From: Candidatus Saccharicenans subterraneus | GTDB taxonomy: Bacteria > Acidobacteriota > Aminicenantia > Aminicenantales > Saccharicenantaceae | Direction: 5' to 3' | Assembly (NCBI GenBank): GCA_003426165.1 | Contig: QUAH01000004.1 | Location: 131,501 to 195,500, forward strand | DNA: 64,000 nucleotides | In this document: piece by piece, positions 10,155 through 20,093 of the stretch | How the letters are laid out: every line of letters starts with the position of its first letter | Numbering within the stretch: position 1 is the stretch's first letter | Notes under the pieces: model-generated | Seen by the model: the letters and a program-made list of their open reading frames with translations, nothing else | What the model was told of the DNA's origin: nothing | Databases searched by the model: none | Made by a program: the position numbers and the translations under genes

Positions 10155-11744
10155 TCAGCGGCTGTTCCGGACGAACTTCGCGGCTTCGGGCATGACTTCA
10201 ACCGCTTTAAGCACCACCGGGTCGGTCTGCCTGAAGGCCCTGATTCCCTCTTCCAGGCTGAAAACTGCCGAAAAAATCTCGCGCCTGAGTTCGTTCTTTA
10301 TTTCAGCTTCGGCCTCGCCCAGCTTGCTCAGGTCATACTTGATTCCGGTCGTGCCCACATATTCCAGAAAATCTTTGACCACCTCCGGCCCGACCTCAAA
10401 GCCGGCGTCAAAAATCCGGCGCCCGGCGGGAGGCGTCCCGTTTTTCAGTTCCTGGGGAAAAACATAACCGGCCGACAGCCGGGTCTGATGCAGGCTGAAT
10501 TTCCGGCCGTAGCTGAAAAAGGCGCCCCTGATCAGAAATTCCACGGTCAGGGGTTTATAACTGGTCTTAACTTCATAGTCCGGACTGATCCCGCCCTGCC
10601 CGAGAACCTTTCGGCCTTTGACCGTATATTTGATTTCTCGTTTCTCTTCCGGCGCTCTCCTGGCCAGGAGATAATCCTCAAGGTGAGAATAATCCCTCTG
10701 GATTTCGCGCCCGCTGGGAGTGAGGTACTTGGCCGTGGTGATGGCCACCGCCATATCGGCGGCCAGCGGGAAAACTGTCTGAACCAGTCCTTTGCCCCAG
10801 GAATCTTCGCCGACGATCAGGCCGCGGTCGTTGTCCATGATGGCTCCGGCCACGATCTCGGAAGCGCTGGCCGTGCCGGTATTGATAAGAATTACCAGCG
10901 GCAGGTCTTCATACTGGTTATCCTGGCTGGCAAAGAAATCCCGGTTGTAAGCGGTATTGCGGCCTCTCATGGACACGATCTTGGCCCCCCTCGGCAGGAA
11001 CAGGTCGGCCATGTCCACCGCCTGGAAAACGGGTCCGCCGGTGTTGCCGCGCAGGTCCAGGATAAGGCTTTCCATTCCTTTTTCAGAAAGCTCTTCCAGA
11101 GCCGCTTCCAGTTCATCGACGGTCTGGCGACCAAAATTGCGGACAAAGATATAGCCAATTTTCTTTTTTGTGTCCAGCAGAAAAGCATAGGGGACGCTTT
11201 TCAGCGGAATTTCCTCCCGGGTGATGGTCAGGTCGAACGGTTTGTCCAGCCCTTCTCTCTGGATGGTGATGGTAACTCTGGTGCCCTTCTCTCCCCGCAA
11301 TTTCAGCATGGCTTCGGTGCTGCTCAGGGGTTTGGTGCTTTCGCCGTCGATGTGGGTGATGACGTCCCCGGGTTGAATGCCCAGCCTCCAGGCCGGTGTG
11401 CCTTCTATCGGCGCAATCACCACCAGCCGGTCCTCCTGCTTCTGAATCTGGATGCCCAGACCGTAATATTTGCCGGTGTAATCCTCGGTAAAGGTCCGGG
11501 CCCCTTCCGGGTCCAGAAAATAGGAATGCGGGTCCAGGGTGTCCAGCATGCCCCTGATGGCCGAGAAAGTCAGCTTGCGGGCGTCTTTCTCTTCAAAGTA
11601 TTCCTTCTGGACCAGACCGGTGAGATTCAGCACCTTGTTCACACCCTGCTGCCAGGGGTCGATGGCCACCGAAGAGCGGCAGACCAGGAACAGCAGAGGA
11701 AATAAAACTATAAGGAGCGAAAACCGCTTTGAATTCTGGTTCAT
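10155..11744 (-). CDS. S41 family C-terminal processing peptidase with PDZ domain
   Basis: Signal peptide; PDZ (GLGIQIQKQ...GDVITHIDGEST); LDLRGNTGG; GTASASEIVAGAI. Confidence 0.93.
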   Translation of the reverse strand: MNQNSKRFSLLIVLFPLLFLVCRSSVAIDPWQQGVNKVLNLTGLVQKEYFEEKDARKLTFSAIRGMLDTLDPHSYFLDPEGARTFTEDYTGKYYGLGIQIQKQEDRLVVIAPIEGTPAWRLGIQPGDVITHIDGESTKPLSSTEAMLKLRGEKGTRVTITIQREGLDKPFDLTITREEIPLKSVPYAFLLDTKKKIGYIFVRNFGRQTVDELEAALEELSEKGMESLILDLRGNTGGPVFQAVDMADLFLPRGAKIVSMRGRNTAYNRDFFASQDNQYEDLPLVILINTGTASASEIVAGAIMDNDRGLIVGEDSWGKGLVQTVFPLAADMAVAITTAKYLTPSGREIQRDYSHLEDYLLARRAPEEKREIKYTVKGRKVLGQGGISPDYEVKTSYKPLTVEFLIRGAFFSYGRKFSLHQTRLSAGYVFPQELKNGTPPAGRRIFDAGFEVGPEVVKDFLEYVGTTGIKYDLSKLGEAEAEIKNELRREIFSAVFSLEEGIRAFRQTDPVVLKAVEVMPEAAKFVRNSR

Positions 11745-11864
11745 AATTTATCCGATTAAACTCTGTTTACAGACAATAAATCTTACCAGAGGGCTATCTT
11801 AAAGTAAAGCCGAATCTGGCTTGACTGCCCCCCGGTTAAAGGCTATAGTTTAACTGGCGGAAAA

Positions 11865-12170
11865 ATGTTTGGATCAATCGGCGTTCCGGAATTAATCGTT
11901 ATTTTCATCATCGCCCTGCTGGTGTTCGGGCCGAAAAAGCTGCCCGAGGTCGGCAAATCGGTGGGCCGCGCCATCAGAGAATTCAAGAAAGCCTCCGACG
12001 AGTTGCGCAACAAGGTGGAAGAAGAAATCAACGCCAGCGAAATTAAGTCCGAAATCAACGAGGTCAAATCCAACCTGACCGAGTTCAAGGACGACTTGAA
12101 CGAATTCCAGGACAACATCAAAAAGGACCTGAAAACCGATGAGCCCGGGGAAGGCCAGAAAGTCACCTGA
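11865..12170 (+). CDS. tatA: Sec-independent translocase protein TatA/TatB
   Basis: [43 protein letters not shown]. Confidence 0.93.
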   Translation: MFGSIGVPELIVIFIIALLVFGPKKLPEVGKSVGRAIREFKKASDELRNKVEEEINASEIKSEINEVKSNLTEFKDDLNEFQDNIKKDLKTDEPGEGQKVT

Positions 12171-12936
12171 CGAGATGACCTTCCTTGAACATCTCGAGGA
12201 CCTGCGCAAAAGACTGTTCTATTCTTTCGTGGCTATCATCGTGGCCGTTATTCCGGCCTGGATGTTCAGCCGCCAGCTCTATGCCATCTTAGCCCGGCCG
12301 GTCACCCAGTACCTGCCGGAAGGGACGAAACTGGCCTTCACCACCCTGACCGCTCCCTTCATGCTCTACCTGAAGGTTTCATTCCTGGCCGCCCTGTTCG
12401 CCACCTCGCCTTTTGTCTTTTATCAGCTGTGGATGTTCGTCTCTCCCGGACTATATCAAAAGGAAAAAAAATACGTTATCCCCTTCGTCTTTTTTACCAG
12501 TTTCTTCTTTACTCTGGGGGCGCTTTTTGGCTATTTCATCGTCTTCCCCTGGGCCTGCCGGTTCTTCCTGACCCTGGGCAGGGACTTCCAGCCGGTCATA
12601 ACCGTCGACCAGTACTTCAGCTTCGCCCTCAAAGTGCTGCTCGGAATCGCCCTGGTCTTCGAACTTCCGACCCTGGTTTATTTTCTTTCTAAAATAGGCA
12701 TCCTGACCTCACGCTGGATGGTCAAGAATTTTCATTACGCCGTCCTGGCTGCCTTTGTTATCGCCGCCGTCATCACCCCGACTCCGGATATGATCACCCA
12801 GAGCATCGTGGCCGTGCCGATGATCGCTCTCTACGGAATAAGCATCCTGATCGCCATGGTGGTCGGCCGCAACAAAGAGAAACGCAGAAAGAAAGAAGCC
12901 GCAGAAGCCGCCGGCCCCGACAATCTGGCCGGCTAA
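12139..12936 (+). CDS. tatC: Sec-independent translocase protein TatC
   Basis: [18 protein letters not shown]...six TM pattern...[10 protein letters not shown]; overlaps the tatA 3' end. Confidence 0.96.
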   Translation: MSPGKARKSPDEMTFLEHLEDLRKRLFYSFVAIIVAVIPAWMFSRQLYAILARPVTQYLPEGTKLAFTTLTAPFMLYLKVSFLAALFATSPFVFYQLWMFVSPGLYQKEKKYVIPFVFFTSFFFTLGALFGYFIVFPWACRFFLTLGRDFQPVITVDQYFSFALKVLLGIALVFELPTLVYFLSKIGILTSRWMVKNFHYAVLAAFVIAAVITPTPDMITQSIVAVPMIALYGISILIAMVVGRNKEKRRKKEAAEAAGPDNLAG

Positions 12937-12949
12937 CCCCTCCCGAAAG

Positions 12950-13722
12950 CCTCTCTGTTTCCAGGATTGACGCCGATGGCGGCGGGCAGGCGGCAAGTCC
13001 GGCCTCCCGTCTCCCGGAGCCGCAAGGGCTCGCCGTGGGGGCATCGGTGAGCAAGGCCGGCTGAGTCCACACCGCAGCCGGACCCCCTTTCAAATCCGAG
13101 CCAAAAAATAATCATAGAAATATGCATGCCTGTTCATCTGGAAAGAAACATAGAGCCTTTTCTTGATTTTGTGGCCGACGCAAATAAAAACAGATGTTAA
13201 AAGAAGGGGGGATACGCATCCTGCCAATCCCAGGCCAAAAATAAACCGGGAGGCATGGTATTCGTGAACACAGCGAGGCCTGTCTCCAAGCCGCTGCAGG
13301 TCGCAACGCGGGTAATGGTAGGAACGGCCCGGCGCTCAGCGACGAGGCCCTAAAACAATAGCCACCAAATTAAAAAGGGCGAAATGACGCCCGCAGGCTT
13401 ATGCCTCGTGATAGTCCCCTCTTTCCAATTCGGGCCAATATTGAATCGCAGAGCCAGGGTTTTTATAGGGTGGCGCGGCGTGTCTCCGAACCGCCCGCAG
13501 CGGAAGGGGTTCCCCGCAGGGGGATCGGTAAGCGAGGACGGGAGGAGGCGCGCCGTGACAGGACCCTCTTCTTAATCCAGGCCAATCAAGAATCGGATAG
13601 GCAAGGCTTTCAGAGGGTGACACGGCGTGTCTCCGAACCGCCCGCAGCGGAAGGGGTTCCCCACGGGGGGATGGGTGGAGCGAGGACGGGAGGAGGCGCG
13701 CCGTGACAGGACCCTCTGAGCG
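12950..13722. repeat. Cluster of ~147-bp repeat units: two near-identical tandem copies (about 13428-13574 and 13575-13722) plus two degraded copies (about 12960-13105 and 13225-13370)
   Basis: TGTCTCCGAACCGCCCGCAGCGGAAGGGGTTCCCC at 13481 recurs at 13628 (147-bp offset), each followed by GAGGACGGGAGGAGGCGCGCCGTGACAGGACCCTCT; degraded versions GTCTCCCGGAGCCGCAAGGGCTCGCCGTGGGGGCATCGGTGAG and TGTCTCCAAGCCGCTGCAGG upstream. Confidence 0.85.
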
Positions 13723-13795
13723 GCGCCTCAACCTCCGCTTTGAATTTTCCCGAAGTTGGGATATATTCTTAATTTCAGGACCTGGTCCTAAAATC

Positions 13796-14350
13796 ATGCT
13801 GGAAAAAAAGAAACTCACCGCTTACAAACTGATCGGCTTGACCGGAACCAACGGCGCCGGCAAGGGCGAGGTGGCCAATTTTCTGAAAAGAAAAGGCTAC
13901 GGCTATGTTTCTCTGTCCGACGTCATCCGGGAGGAGTTGCGGTCGAAAGGTTTAGAGGCCAGCCGCGACCACCTGATAGCCTGCGGCAACGAGCTGCGGG
14001 AAAAATTCGGGCCGGACGTCCTGGCCCGGCGGGCGGCGGCCGGAATCCATGGTCCGACGGTTATCGACAGCATCCGCAACCCGGCCGAGGTGGCCTTCCT
14101 CAGAAGCCTGGGCAATTTCGTTCTGGTGGCGGTGGACGCCCCGCTCGAGGTCCGTTTCGAGAGGGCCAGAAAACGCGGCCGAAACGAATCAGCTTCCACC
14201 CTGGAGGAATTCAGGCGGAAAGAAGAGCAGGAGAAAACCCGGGAAGAAACCGGGCAGCAGCTTGACCTTTGCCTCAAGCTGGCCGACCTGACCATCATCA
14301 ACGACGGTTCGCTCGAGGAGCTGTGGCAAAAACTGGAGGAACTGGGATGA
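13796..14350 (+). CDS. P-loop nucleotide/dephospho-CoA kinase-like protein
   Basis: LIGLTGTNGAGKGEVANFLKRKGYGYVSLSDVIREEL (Walker A); ATG at 13796 preferred over the upstream ORF start that runs through the repeat. Confidence 0.75.
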   Translation: MLEKKKLTAYKLIGLTGTNGAGKGEVANFLKRKGYGYVSLSDVIREELRSKGLEASRDHLIACGNELREKFGPDVLARRAAAGIHGPTVIDSIRNPAEVAFLRSLGNFVLVAVDAPLEVRFERARKRGRNESASTLEEFRRKEEQEKTREETGQQLDLCLKLADLTIINDGSLEELWQKLEELG

Positions 14351-14955
14351 ACGGAAAAAAGCTCATACGGACAACAAAGGCCGGGGCCGGGAAGCCTCGA
14401 ACCGGAGGCCGAACCTCTCTCCGGGTTTCAAAAGACGAATATTATCTGGGCATCGCCCGGGAAGTTTCGCTCCGCAGCACCTGCTTTCGACGTTCCATCG
14501 GGGCCATCATCGTCCGCGACGACCAGATCATTTCCACCGGCTACGTCGGCGCCCCCCGGAAAACCCGGGACAGCCTGGAACACGGGTTCTGTTTGCGCGA
14601 CCGCCTGGGAATTCCTCACGGCCAGCGCTACGAGCTCTGCCGCTCGGTTCACGCCGAGCAGAACGCCATCATCAACGCCGCCCGGGCCGGAGTCAGTCTG
14701 CTGGGTGGCGACATGTTCATCTACGGCCGCGACCCGCGAACCGGGCAGGAGATAGACGCCTTCCCCTGTTTCATCTGCAAGAAAATGATAATCAACGCCG
14801 GTCTCAACCGGGTGGTCTGTTCCACGGCCTCGGGCGGCCTCCAGGTTTTTCTGGTGGCGGACTGGATTAGAGACTGGCAGACGAACGACATTTTAGACGA
14901 CACCCATCAGTATGGAAAACCGAATGAAAATGAGCCGACCGGGAAAAAAAGATAG
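14347..14955 (+). CDS. dCMP deaminase / ComEB-like cytidine deaminase
   Basis: HAEQNAII and PCFICKKMI zinc motifs; ATG at 14347 overlaps the upstream stop. Confidence 0.9.
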   Translation: MNGKKLIRTTKAGAGKPRTGGRTSLRVSKDEYYLGIAREVSLRSTCFRRSIGAIIVRDDQIISTGYVGAPRKTRDSLEHGFCLRDRLGIPHGQRYELCRSVHAEQNAIINAARAGVSLLGGDMFIYGRDPRTGQEIDAFPCFICKKMIINAGLNRVVCSTASGGLQVFLVADWIRDWQTNDILDDTHQYGKPNENEPTGKKR

Positions 14956-17134
14956 GCCGCGGGCTGCCCGGGCGGCCGGACTGCTGCTAATTCCTACTAT
15001 TTTAGTAGGATTTCTGCTGGCCGCCGAGTCCGGCCGGCAGGAACAGCAGGCCCAGGCTCCTCCCGGCCTGCTGCCGCTTCTGGGCCTGGAAGTATCGGCC
15101 GAGTCGCTCGATTACCTTCAGAACAAAACCCAGTTCCATCTTCATACCCTGCTGACCGAGCAGCGCCACCCGAAGACCTGGAACCTCAGCGAAAGAATCA
15201 AAACTGATATTCCGGCCGCCCTGCACATGCTGTTTTCGGTCGACGAGGACATCGCCGACCGGCTGGAAGAGCTGGCCGCCGAGCCGCGGGACCTGCTGCT
15301 CCTGGCCTCGGAAATCAAGCAGTCGATCCTGGCCGGCCGAAAAATCTATATTTACGGCTGCGGAGCCACCGGCCGCCTGGCCAAGCAGATGGAAAGCACC
15401 TTCTGGCGTCCTTTCTGGAATTCCCTCCGCCGGGATAAAGCCCTCTGGTCAAAAGTGGAAAAAAACCTGGGGCCGGACATTGCCGACAGGCTGGTCGGAG
15501 AAATGACCGGCGCCGACCGGGCGCTGATTTCTTCTCTTGAGGGTTTTGAAGATTTGCAGCTCATCGGGCGGCTGCAGCTTCAGGACCACGGAATAAAAAA
15601 GGGCGACCTGGTGATCTGCGTCACCGAGGGCGGGGAAACTTCCTCGGTCATCGGCACCATTCTCACCGCCCTGGAGCAGTGGAAGGAAAGCCCCGGCTAC
15701 AGCCCGGAAGAAAGTCGCCGGAAACTTTATTTTATCTATAACAACCCCGACGACCGCCTGAGACCCTTCGACCGGAGCCGGGCGGTAATTGAAGAACCGG
15801 GCATAACCAGGATCAACTTGACCACCGGGCCGATGGCCATAACCGGCTCCACCAGAATGCAGGCCACCACCATTGAAACTTATGTGGTGGGAGCAGCCCT
15901 TCAGTCGGCGGTTTATGAATTACTGTCCGGATTTCTCAGCCCCAAAGAATTGCAGCGGGCAGGGTTCAGCCGCCGGTATGACCCGGTCGCGACTCTCCGC
16001 GAGTTTAACCGGATTCTATCCAGAGTAAAAAATGCCGTGCCCAGGATAGCGGCCTGGACAGAACTGGAAGCTGAAACCTATGCCGGGAATCATTTTTCAA
16101 CCTACTTTGCCGACAAGGCCCTGATCACCGTTTTTATCGACAGCACCGAGCGCAGCCCGACTTTCAGGCTTTATCCGCTGGACACCGTCAACGAACCGGC
16201 CCGCCGCTGCTGGATTCAGGTCTGGACTCCGGCCCGGGACAAGCATCAGGCCTGGCTGAATTTTCTGGGGCGTCCTTTCCGGGGACTGCGGGAAGATTTT
16301 TACCGCTCGCCTTTTGAAGAGCAGGTGGACGACCCCTACCTGCGCCGGGCGGCTCTGGACAGCCTGAAGAAAGCCGGCGACAACCAGCATGAACTCTACG
16401 ATTTTTCCTTTTCGGAATTCAACCTGACGAAACGCGGCCCTCAACCCGGAGACCTGGGAGTTATGGTCTGCCTGGCGCCTGAAGAAAACAACCTGCTCGA
16501 CCCGGCCTCGGCTTTCAGCCGTTTTATGAGTTTGTTCCTGGAAAAACAGGCCGGACTGGTTCTGGTCAGCGTCAGCGACCTCAACGAAAAGCAGACCGTG
16601 GCGCTGGAAAAGAAAATCCAGGATTATGGCCGAAAGTTCCTGCAGTCAGGTCAGGCCGGCCCCATCCAGGTTTTCCTCAATCTCGACCGCCGGAACGACC
16701 CCTTCCTGCTGAAGCAGAACACCGGCCTGAAGATGGTGCTGAACGCCCATTCGACAGCCGTCATGGCCAGGCTGGGCCGGGTCATCGGAAACACCATGAC
16801 CAACGTCAGCCCCAGCAATCTCAAGCTGATCGGCCGGGCCACTTACCTGATTCAATCGCACGTCAACGACTGCCTTAAAAAACCGGAGTGGATAAAAAAA
16901 TACGGACACCGCGCGGAAATCAGCTACGGCGAGGCCAACGCCGTTCTTTACGACTCGATTGAGTTCCTCAGGGATAAACAGGCGGTGGCCGGGCAGACAG
17001 CCGAGGTAGCCCTGTCAATAATAAGAATTCTGGAGGCGCTGAAGCAGAAAAAAGCCGTCGGCAACGAGGAAGCCCTGGCCATTCTGCAGCAGGTCGGTCT
17101 GGCCGAATACCTCCGCCAGTCCCAGCAGCCGTAG
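14912..17134 (+). CDS. Large SIS-domain (MurQ/sugar isomerase-like) protein with N-terminal hydrophobic signal/anchor
   Basis: ITEGGETSSVIGT-type SIS motif (CVTEGGETSSVIGTIL), MAITGSTRMQATTIE; N-terminal AAGLLLIPTILVGFLLAAES. Confidence 0.72.
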   Translation: MENRMKMSRPGKKDRPRAARAAGLLLIPTILVGFLLAAESGRQEQQAQAPPGLLPLLGLEVSAESLDYLQNKTQFHLHTLLTEQRHPKTWNLSERIKTDIPAALHMLFSVDEDIADRLEELAAEPRDLLLLASEIKQSILAGRKIYIYGCGATGRLAKQMESTFWRPFWNSLRRDKALWSKVEKNLGPDIADRLVGEMTGADRALISSLEGFEDLQLIGRLQLQDHGIKKGDLVICVTEGGETSSVIGTILTALEQWKESPGYSPEESRRKLYFIYNNPDDRLRPFDRSRAVIEEPGITRINLTTGPMAITGSTRMQATTIETYVVGAALQSAVYELLSGFLSPKELQRAGFSRRYDPVATLREFNRILSRVKNAVPRIAAWTELEAETYAGNHFSTYFADKALITVFIDSTERSPTFRLYPLDTVNEPARRCWIQVWTPARDKHQAWLNFLGRPFRGLREDFYRSPFEEQVDDPYLRRAALDSLKKAGDNQHELYDFSFSEFNLTKRGPQPGDLGVMVCLAPEENNLLDPASAFSRFMSLFLEKQAGLVLVSVSDLNEKQTVALEKKIQDYGRKFLQSGQAGPIQVFLNLDRRNDPFLLKQNTGLKMVLNAHSTAVMARLGRVIGNTMTNVSPSNLKLIGRATYLIQSHVNDCLKKPEWIKKYGHRAEISYGEANAVLYDSIEFLRDKQAVAGQTAEVALSIIRILEALKQKKAVGNEEALAILQQVGLAEYLRQSQQP

Positions 17135-17488
17135 CCAATTCCCGGCTTTTTCCCGGAAAAATCTCAGCCGGCGCGGAAATAACTCTCCGCGGGTCTTATC
17201 TTTTTCTTATTCCGGCCGATTCTCAACGCCCGCAGTTCTTAAAGCCCGGCTTCCGCCCTTTCCTCCCGGGTCCGAGCTATTACACCCGGCAGTCAACTTA
17301 TTCCAAAACCGGAATTCCGGATAAATCGGCCACGCCGACCCCGGGGAGAACGATAATGATGACGCCGACAAAAAACAAAAAAGGTTATAAACCTCTTTGC
17401 CTCCGGCGCGGCCGGCCAGAATCGAGAATTAAGAGGCGGCGAAGAAAGATAGTTCTTCTTCGCTCGTCTTCAACCGGCTGAAGCGCGG

Positions 17489-18592
17489 TTAAAGCTGCTG
17501 GCTGGGAGCCGCGTAACAGGGCGGCTGCACCCGGGGTCTTCTCTTCTTCGGGCTCTTGACCTGAGGATAGACATAGACTTCCCCGGCGTAATTCCTCAGC
17601 ACCACTTTTTCATCGGAAATAGACTGCACATATTCCGGAATCAACGGTATCTTGCCGCCGCCGCCCGGAGCGTCGATGACGTACTGGGGAACGGCCAGGC
17701 CCGAAGTCCAGCCTCTCAGGCCCTGGTAAATTTCCAGGCCCTTCTCCACGGTCGTCCGGAAATGGTCCGTCCCCTTCACGTAATCCGCCTGGTAAATGTA
17801 ATAGGGGCGAACCCTGACCGTCAGCAGCTTCTGCATCAACCTTCTCATGACCGGAACCTCGTCGTTGATACCCTTGAGCAGGACGGTCTGGTTGCCGAGG
17901 GGGATGCCGGCATCAGCCAGCAGGTTAAGGGCCCGGGCTGATTCCGGGGTGATTTCATCCGGGTGATTAAAATGAACATTCAGGTATAGCGGGTGGTACT
18001 TTTTGAGCATGTTGACCAGTTTCTCGGTTATTCTCTGCGGCAGGAAACAGGGCACCCGGCTACCCAGGCGCACGATTTCCACGTGGGGAATGGCCCGCAC
18101 CTGGCTCAGGATGGCTTCCAGCTTGTCATCGCTCAGGATGAGCGGGTCGCCTCCGGAAATGATCACGTCGCGGACCTCGGGGTGGTCCTTGATGTAGTTG
18201 ATCCCGTCTTCGATGTAGCGGGGATGGATCTTGCTGGGGTCGCCGACCTTTCTCTTCCTGGTGCAGAAACGGCAGTAAGAGGCGCAGCTGTGGGAAACCA
18301 GGAACAGCACCCGGTCCGGGTAGCGGTGGACGATGCTGGGAACCGGGGAGTCCAGGTCTTCCTCCAGCGGGTCCTCCTGGCCAGAATTCTCGGCCAGCTC
18401 AGCCAGGTCCGGCACCACCTGTTTATAGATGGGGTCACCCTTTTTCTTGATCAGGCTCGCATAGTAAGGAGTAATCTGGATCTTGAAGGCCCGGCCGATT
18501 TTCCTGACCTCTTCCAGGTCCAGGCCGAAATGTTCGGCGATGTCTTCGGGCGTGCGCAGGCTGTCGCGTAAGATTCGTTGCCAGTCTTCCAT
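17489..18592 (-). CDS. KamA family radical SAM protein (lysine 2,3-aminomutase-like)
   Basis: CASYCRFCTRKRKVGDP radical SAM motif; SGGDPLILSDDKL; GNQTVLLKGINDE; APGGGGKIPL. Confidence 0.92.
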   Translation of the reverse strand: MEDWQRILRDSLRTPEDIAEHFGLDLEEVRKIGRAFKIQITPYYASLIKKKGDPIYKQVVPDLAELAENSGQEDPLEEDLDSPVPSIVHRYPDRVLFLVSHSCASYCRFCTRKRKVGDPSKIHPRYIEDGINYIKDHPEVRDVIISGGDPLILSDDKLEAILSQVRAIPHVEIVRLGSRVPCFLPQRITEKLVNMLKKYHPLYLNVHFNHPDEITPESARALNLLADAGIPLGNQTVLLKGINDEVPVMRRLMQKLLTVRVRPYYIYQADYVKGTDHFRTTVEKGLEIYQGLRGWTSGLAVPQYVIDAPGGGGKIPLIPEYVQSISDEKVVLRNYAGEVYVYPQVKSPKKRRPRVQPPCYAAPSQQL

Positions 18593-18604
18593 TGTCTCCT
18601 TTTC

Positions 18605-19117
18605 TCACTCCTTTGAGCGAAAATATTTTCCGAAGATGACCCGGTCGTCTCCGGGACGGTAAAAATCCCGGATGCGGGCCACTTCGGTATATCCAAGTTT
18701 TACGTAGAATTTTCTGGTCGGTTGATACTTGGGCTGGGAAGAAGTTTCTATCAAGACCAGGCGGCCGTTATTTTTCTTCACTTCATCTTCCAGCCAGCCC
18801 ACCAGCTGCTGTCCGTAACCACGGCCCTGGGCCCCGGGAGCCACGGCAATCCAGTACAGGTCCCAGGTGCCTTCGGTAAGAGGTGTCGGACCGTAGGTCA
18901 TGTAGCCAACCACTTCTCTCTTTTCGTTTTCCACAACCACTATGTAATAGTCGCGCTGCTCCGGATTATTAAGATAAATATCTATCAATTCTTCAGCCAC
19001 CTGGATTTCGTCCGGCGTGAAAAACCCGGTGGCCCGGATGAGGTCGAGCACCGGCTGGCGGTCAGCTTTTGCCATTGGGCGCAACATTGCCTTCCTTCCT
19101 TTTCCTGGCGTTGGCAA
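18605..19117 (-). CDS. GNAT family N-acetyltransferase
   Basis: IAVAPGAQGRGYGQQLVGWLEDEVKK acetyl-CoA binding motif. Start uncertain; internal ATGs at 19087 and 19075 would reduce overlap with the upstream gene. Confidence 0.88.
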   Translation of the reverse strand: MPTPGKGRKAMLRPMAKADRQPVLDLIRATGFFTPDEIQVAEELIDIYLNNPEQRDYYIVVVENEKREVVGYMTYGPTPLTEGTWDLYWIAVAPGAQGRGYGQQLVGWLEDEVKKNNGRLVLIETSSQPKYQPTRKFYVKLGYTEVARIRDFYRPGDDRVIFGKYFRSKE

Positions 19118-20093
19118 TCAGCAGCTTCCAGAAATCCGCATAATCGATGCCAGCCGCATTCAGGGCCCGGGCATAGCCGGCATCCAGGCTGATGTCCGGG
19201 TTGGGGTTGACTTCCAGGATGAAGACCTCCCCCTGCTGGTTCATGCGGAAATCCACCCGGGCATAATCGCGGCAACCCATGGCCTTGAAGGCGTTGACTG
19301 CCAGATCCTGGAGCTTCAGGCTGAGCTCCTTCTTGATCGGCGCCGGGCAGATGGGGGGAGTCGACTTGTAGAGTATGTGATCCGGATACCACTTGGCTTC
19401 ATAACTGCAGATGTGGGGAAAGCCCTCCGGCATCTTGGAAAAATCTATTTCGGAAACCGGCAGGGCTCGGGGCTCGCCGTCCTCCAGGACGGCCACGTTG
19501 AACTCCCGGCCATCGATGTACTCCTCGACGATGGCCGGCTGGTTGTAGGTCCTGACGATTTTTTCCACCCTGGCCGACAGTGACTCCTGGTCGTGGACCA
19601 CCGATTCCGGATGGACCCCGATGCTGGCATCCTCGGAATTGGGTTTGACAATCACCGGGAACTTGAGGTCGACCATCTCCTCGGCCGAGGTGATGAGCTG
19701 GCTGGCCGCCACCGGCAGGTTGAAGGAGCTGAGTATGGCCTTGGCCTGGTGCTTGTCCTGGCAGAGGGCCAGCGTCCGGGAGCCGTTACCGGTAAAAGGA
19801 ATGTGCAGCATTTCCATGACCGCGGCCACGTTGGCTTCCCACTGGGGATTGCCGAAGAAGCCCTCGCACAGGTTGACCACCACCTCCACGTTCAGCTCCT
19901 TGAGGCGGCGCAGAAAGGTAAACATGCTTCTCTGCAGGGGAATGATGGTGGCTTCCACCCCGGCCTTGACCAGGGTCTCGCAGACGACCTCGGCCACCCT
20001 GGCCACCGAGTCCTCGGAAACTTTTTCCGGGCGGTAGATGAAAGGCTCGTAGGTGTTGAAAGCCACTCCGACTTTAGGACCGTCAGTGGCCAT
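19062..20093 (-). CDS. D-alanine-D-alanine ligase-like ATP-grasp protein
   Basis: IPFTGNGSRTLALCQDKHQAKAIL...FPVIVKPNSEDASIGV...VEEYIDGREFNVAVL...ILEVNPNPDIS. Confidence 0.9.
   Translation of the reverse strand: MATDGPKVGVAFNTYEPFIYRPEKVSEDSVARVAEVVCETLVKAGVEATIIPLQRSMFTFLRRLKELNVEVVVNLCEGFFGNPQWEANVAAVMEMLHIPFTGNGSRTLALCQDKHQAKAILSSFNLPVAASQLITSAEEMVDLKFPVIVKPNSEDASIGVHPESVVHDQESLSARVEKIVRTYNQPAIVEEYIDGREFNVAVLEDGEPRALPVSEIDFSKMPEGFPHICSYEAKWYPDHILYKSTPPICPAPIKKELSLKLQDLAVNAFKAMGCRDYARVDFRMNQQGEVFILEVNPNPDISLDAGYARALNAAGIDYADFWKLLIANARKRKEGNVAPNGKS

Noticed and set aside
10080-11705. 541-aa plus-strand ORF
   Set aside because: Antisense to the S41 protease gene; no domain motifs, composition of a shadow ORF.
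12950-13722. CRISPR array
   Set aside because: Repeat unit is ~147 bp and contiguous with no short constant repeats separated by unique spacers; no cas genes in the window.
13399-13818. ORFs reading through the 147-bp repeats (e.g. 139 aa minus, 101 aa plus)
   Set aside because: Openness on both strands follows from unit length divisible by 3 and high GC; no start/RBS or domain support. Treated as repeat, not gene.
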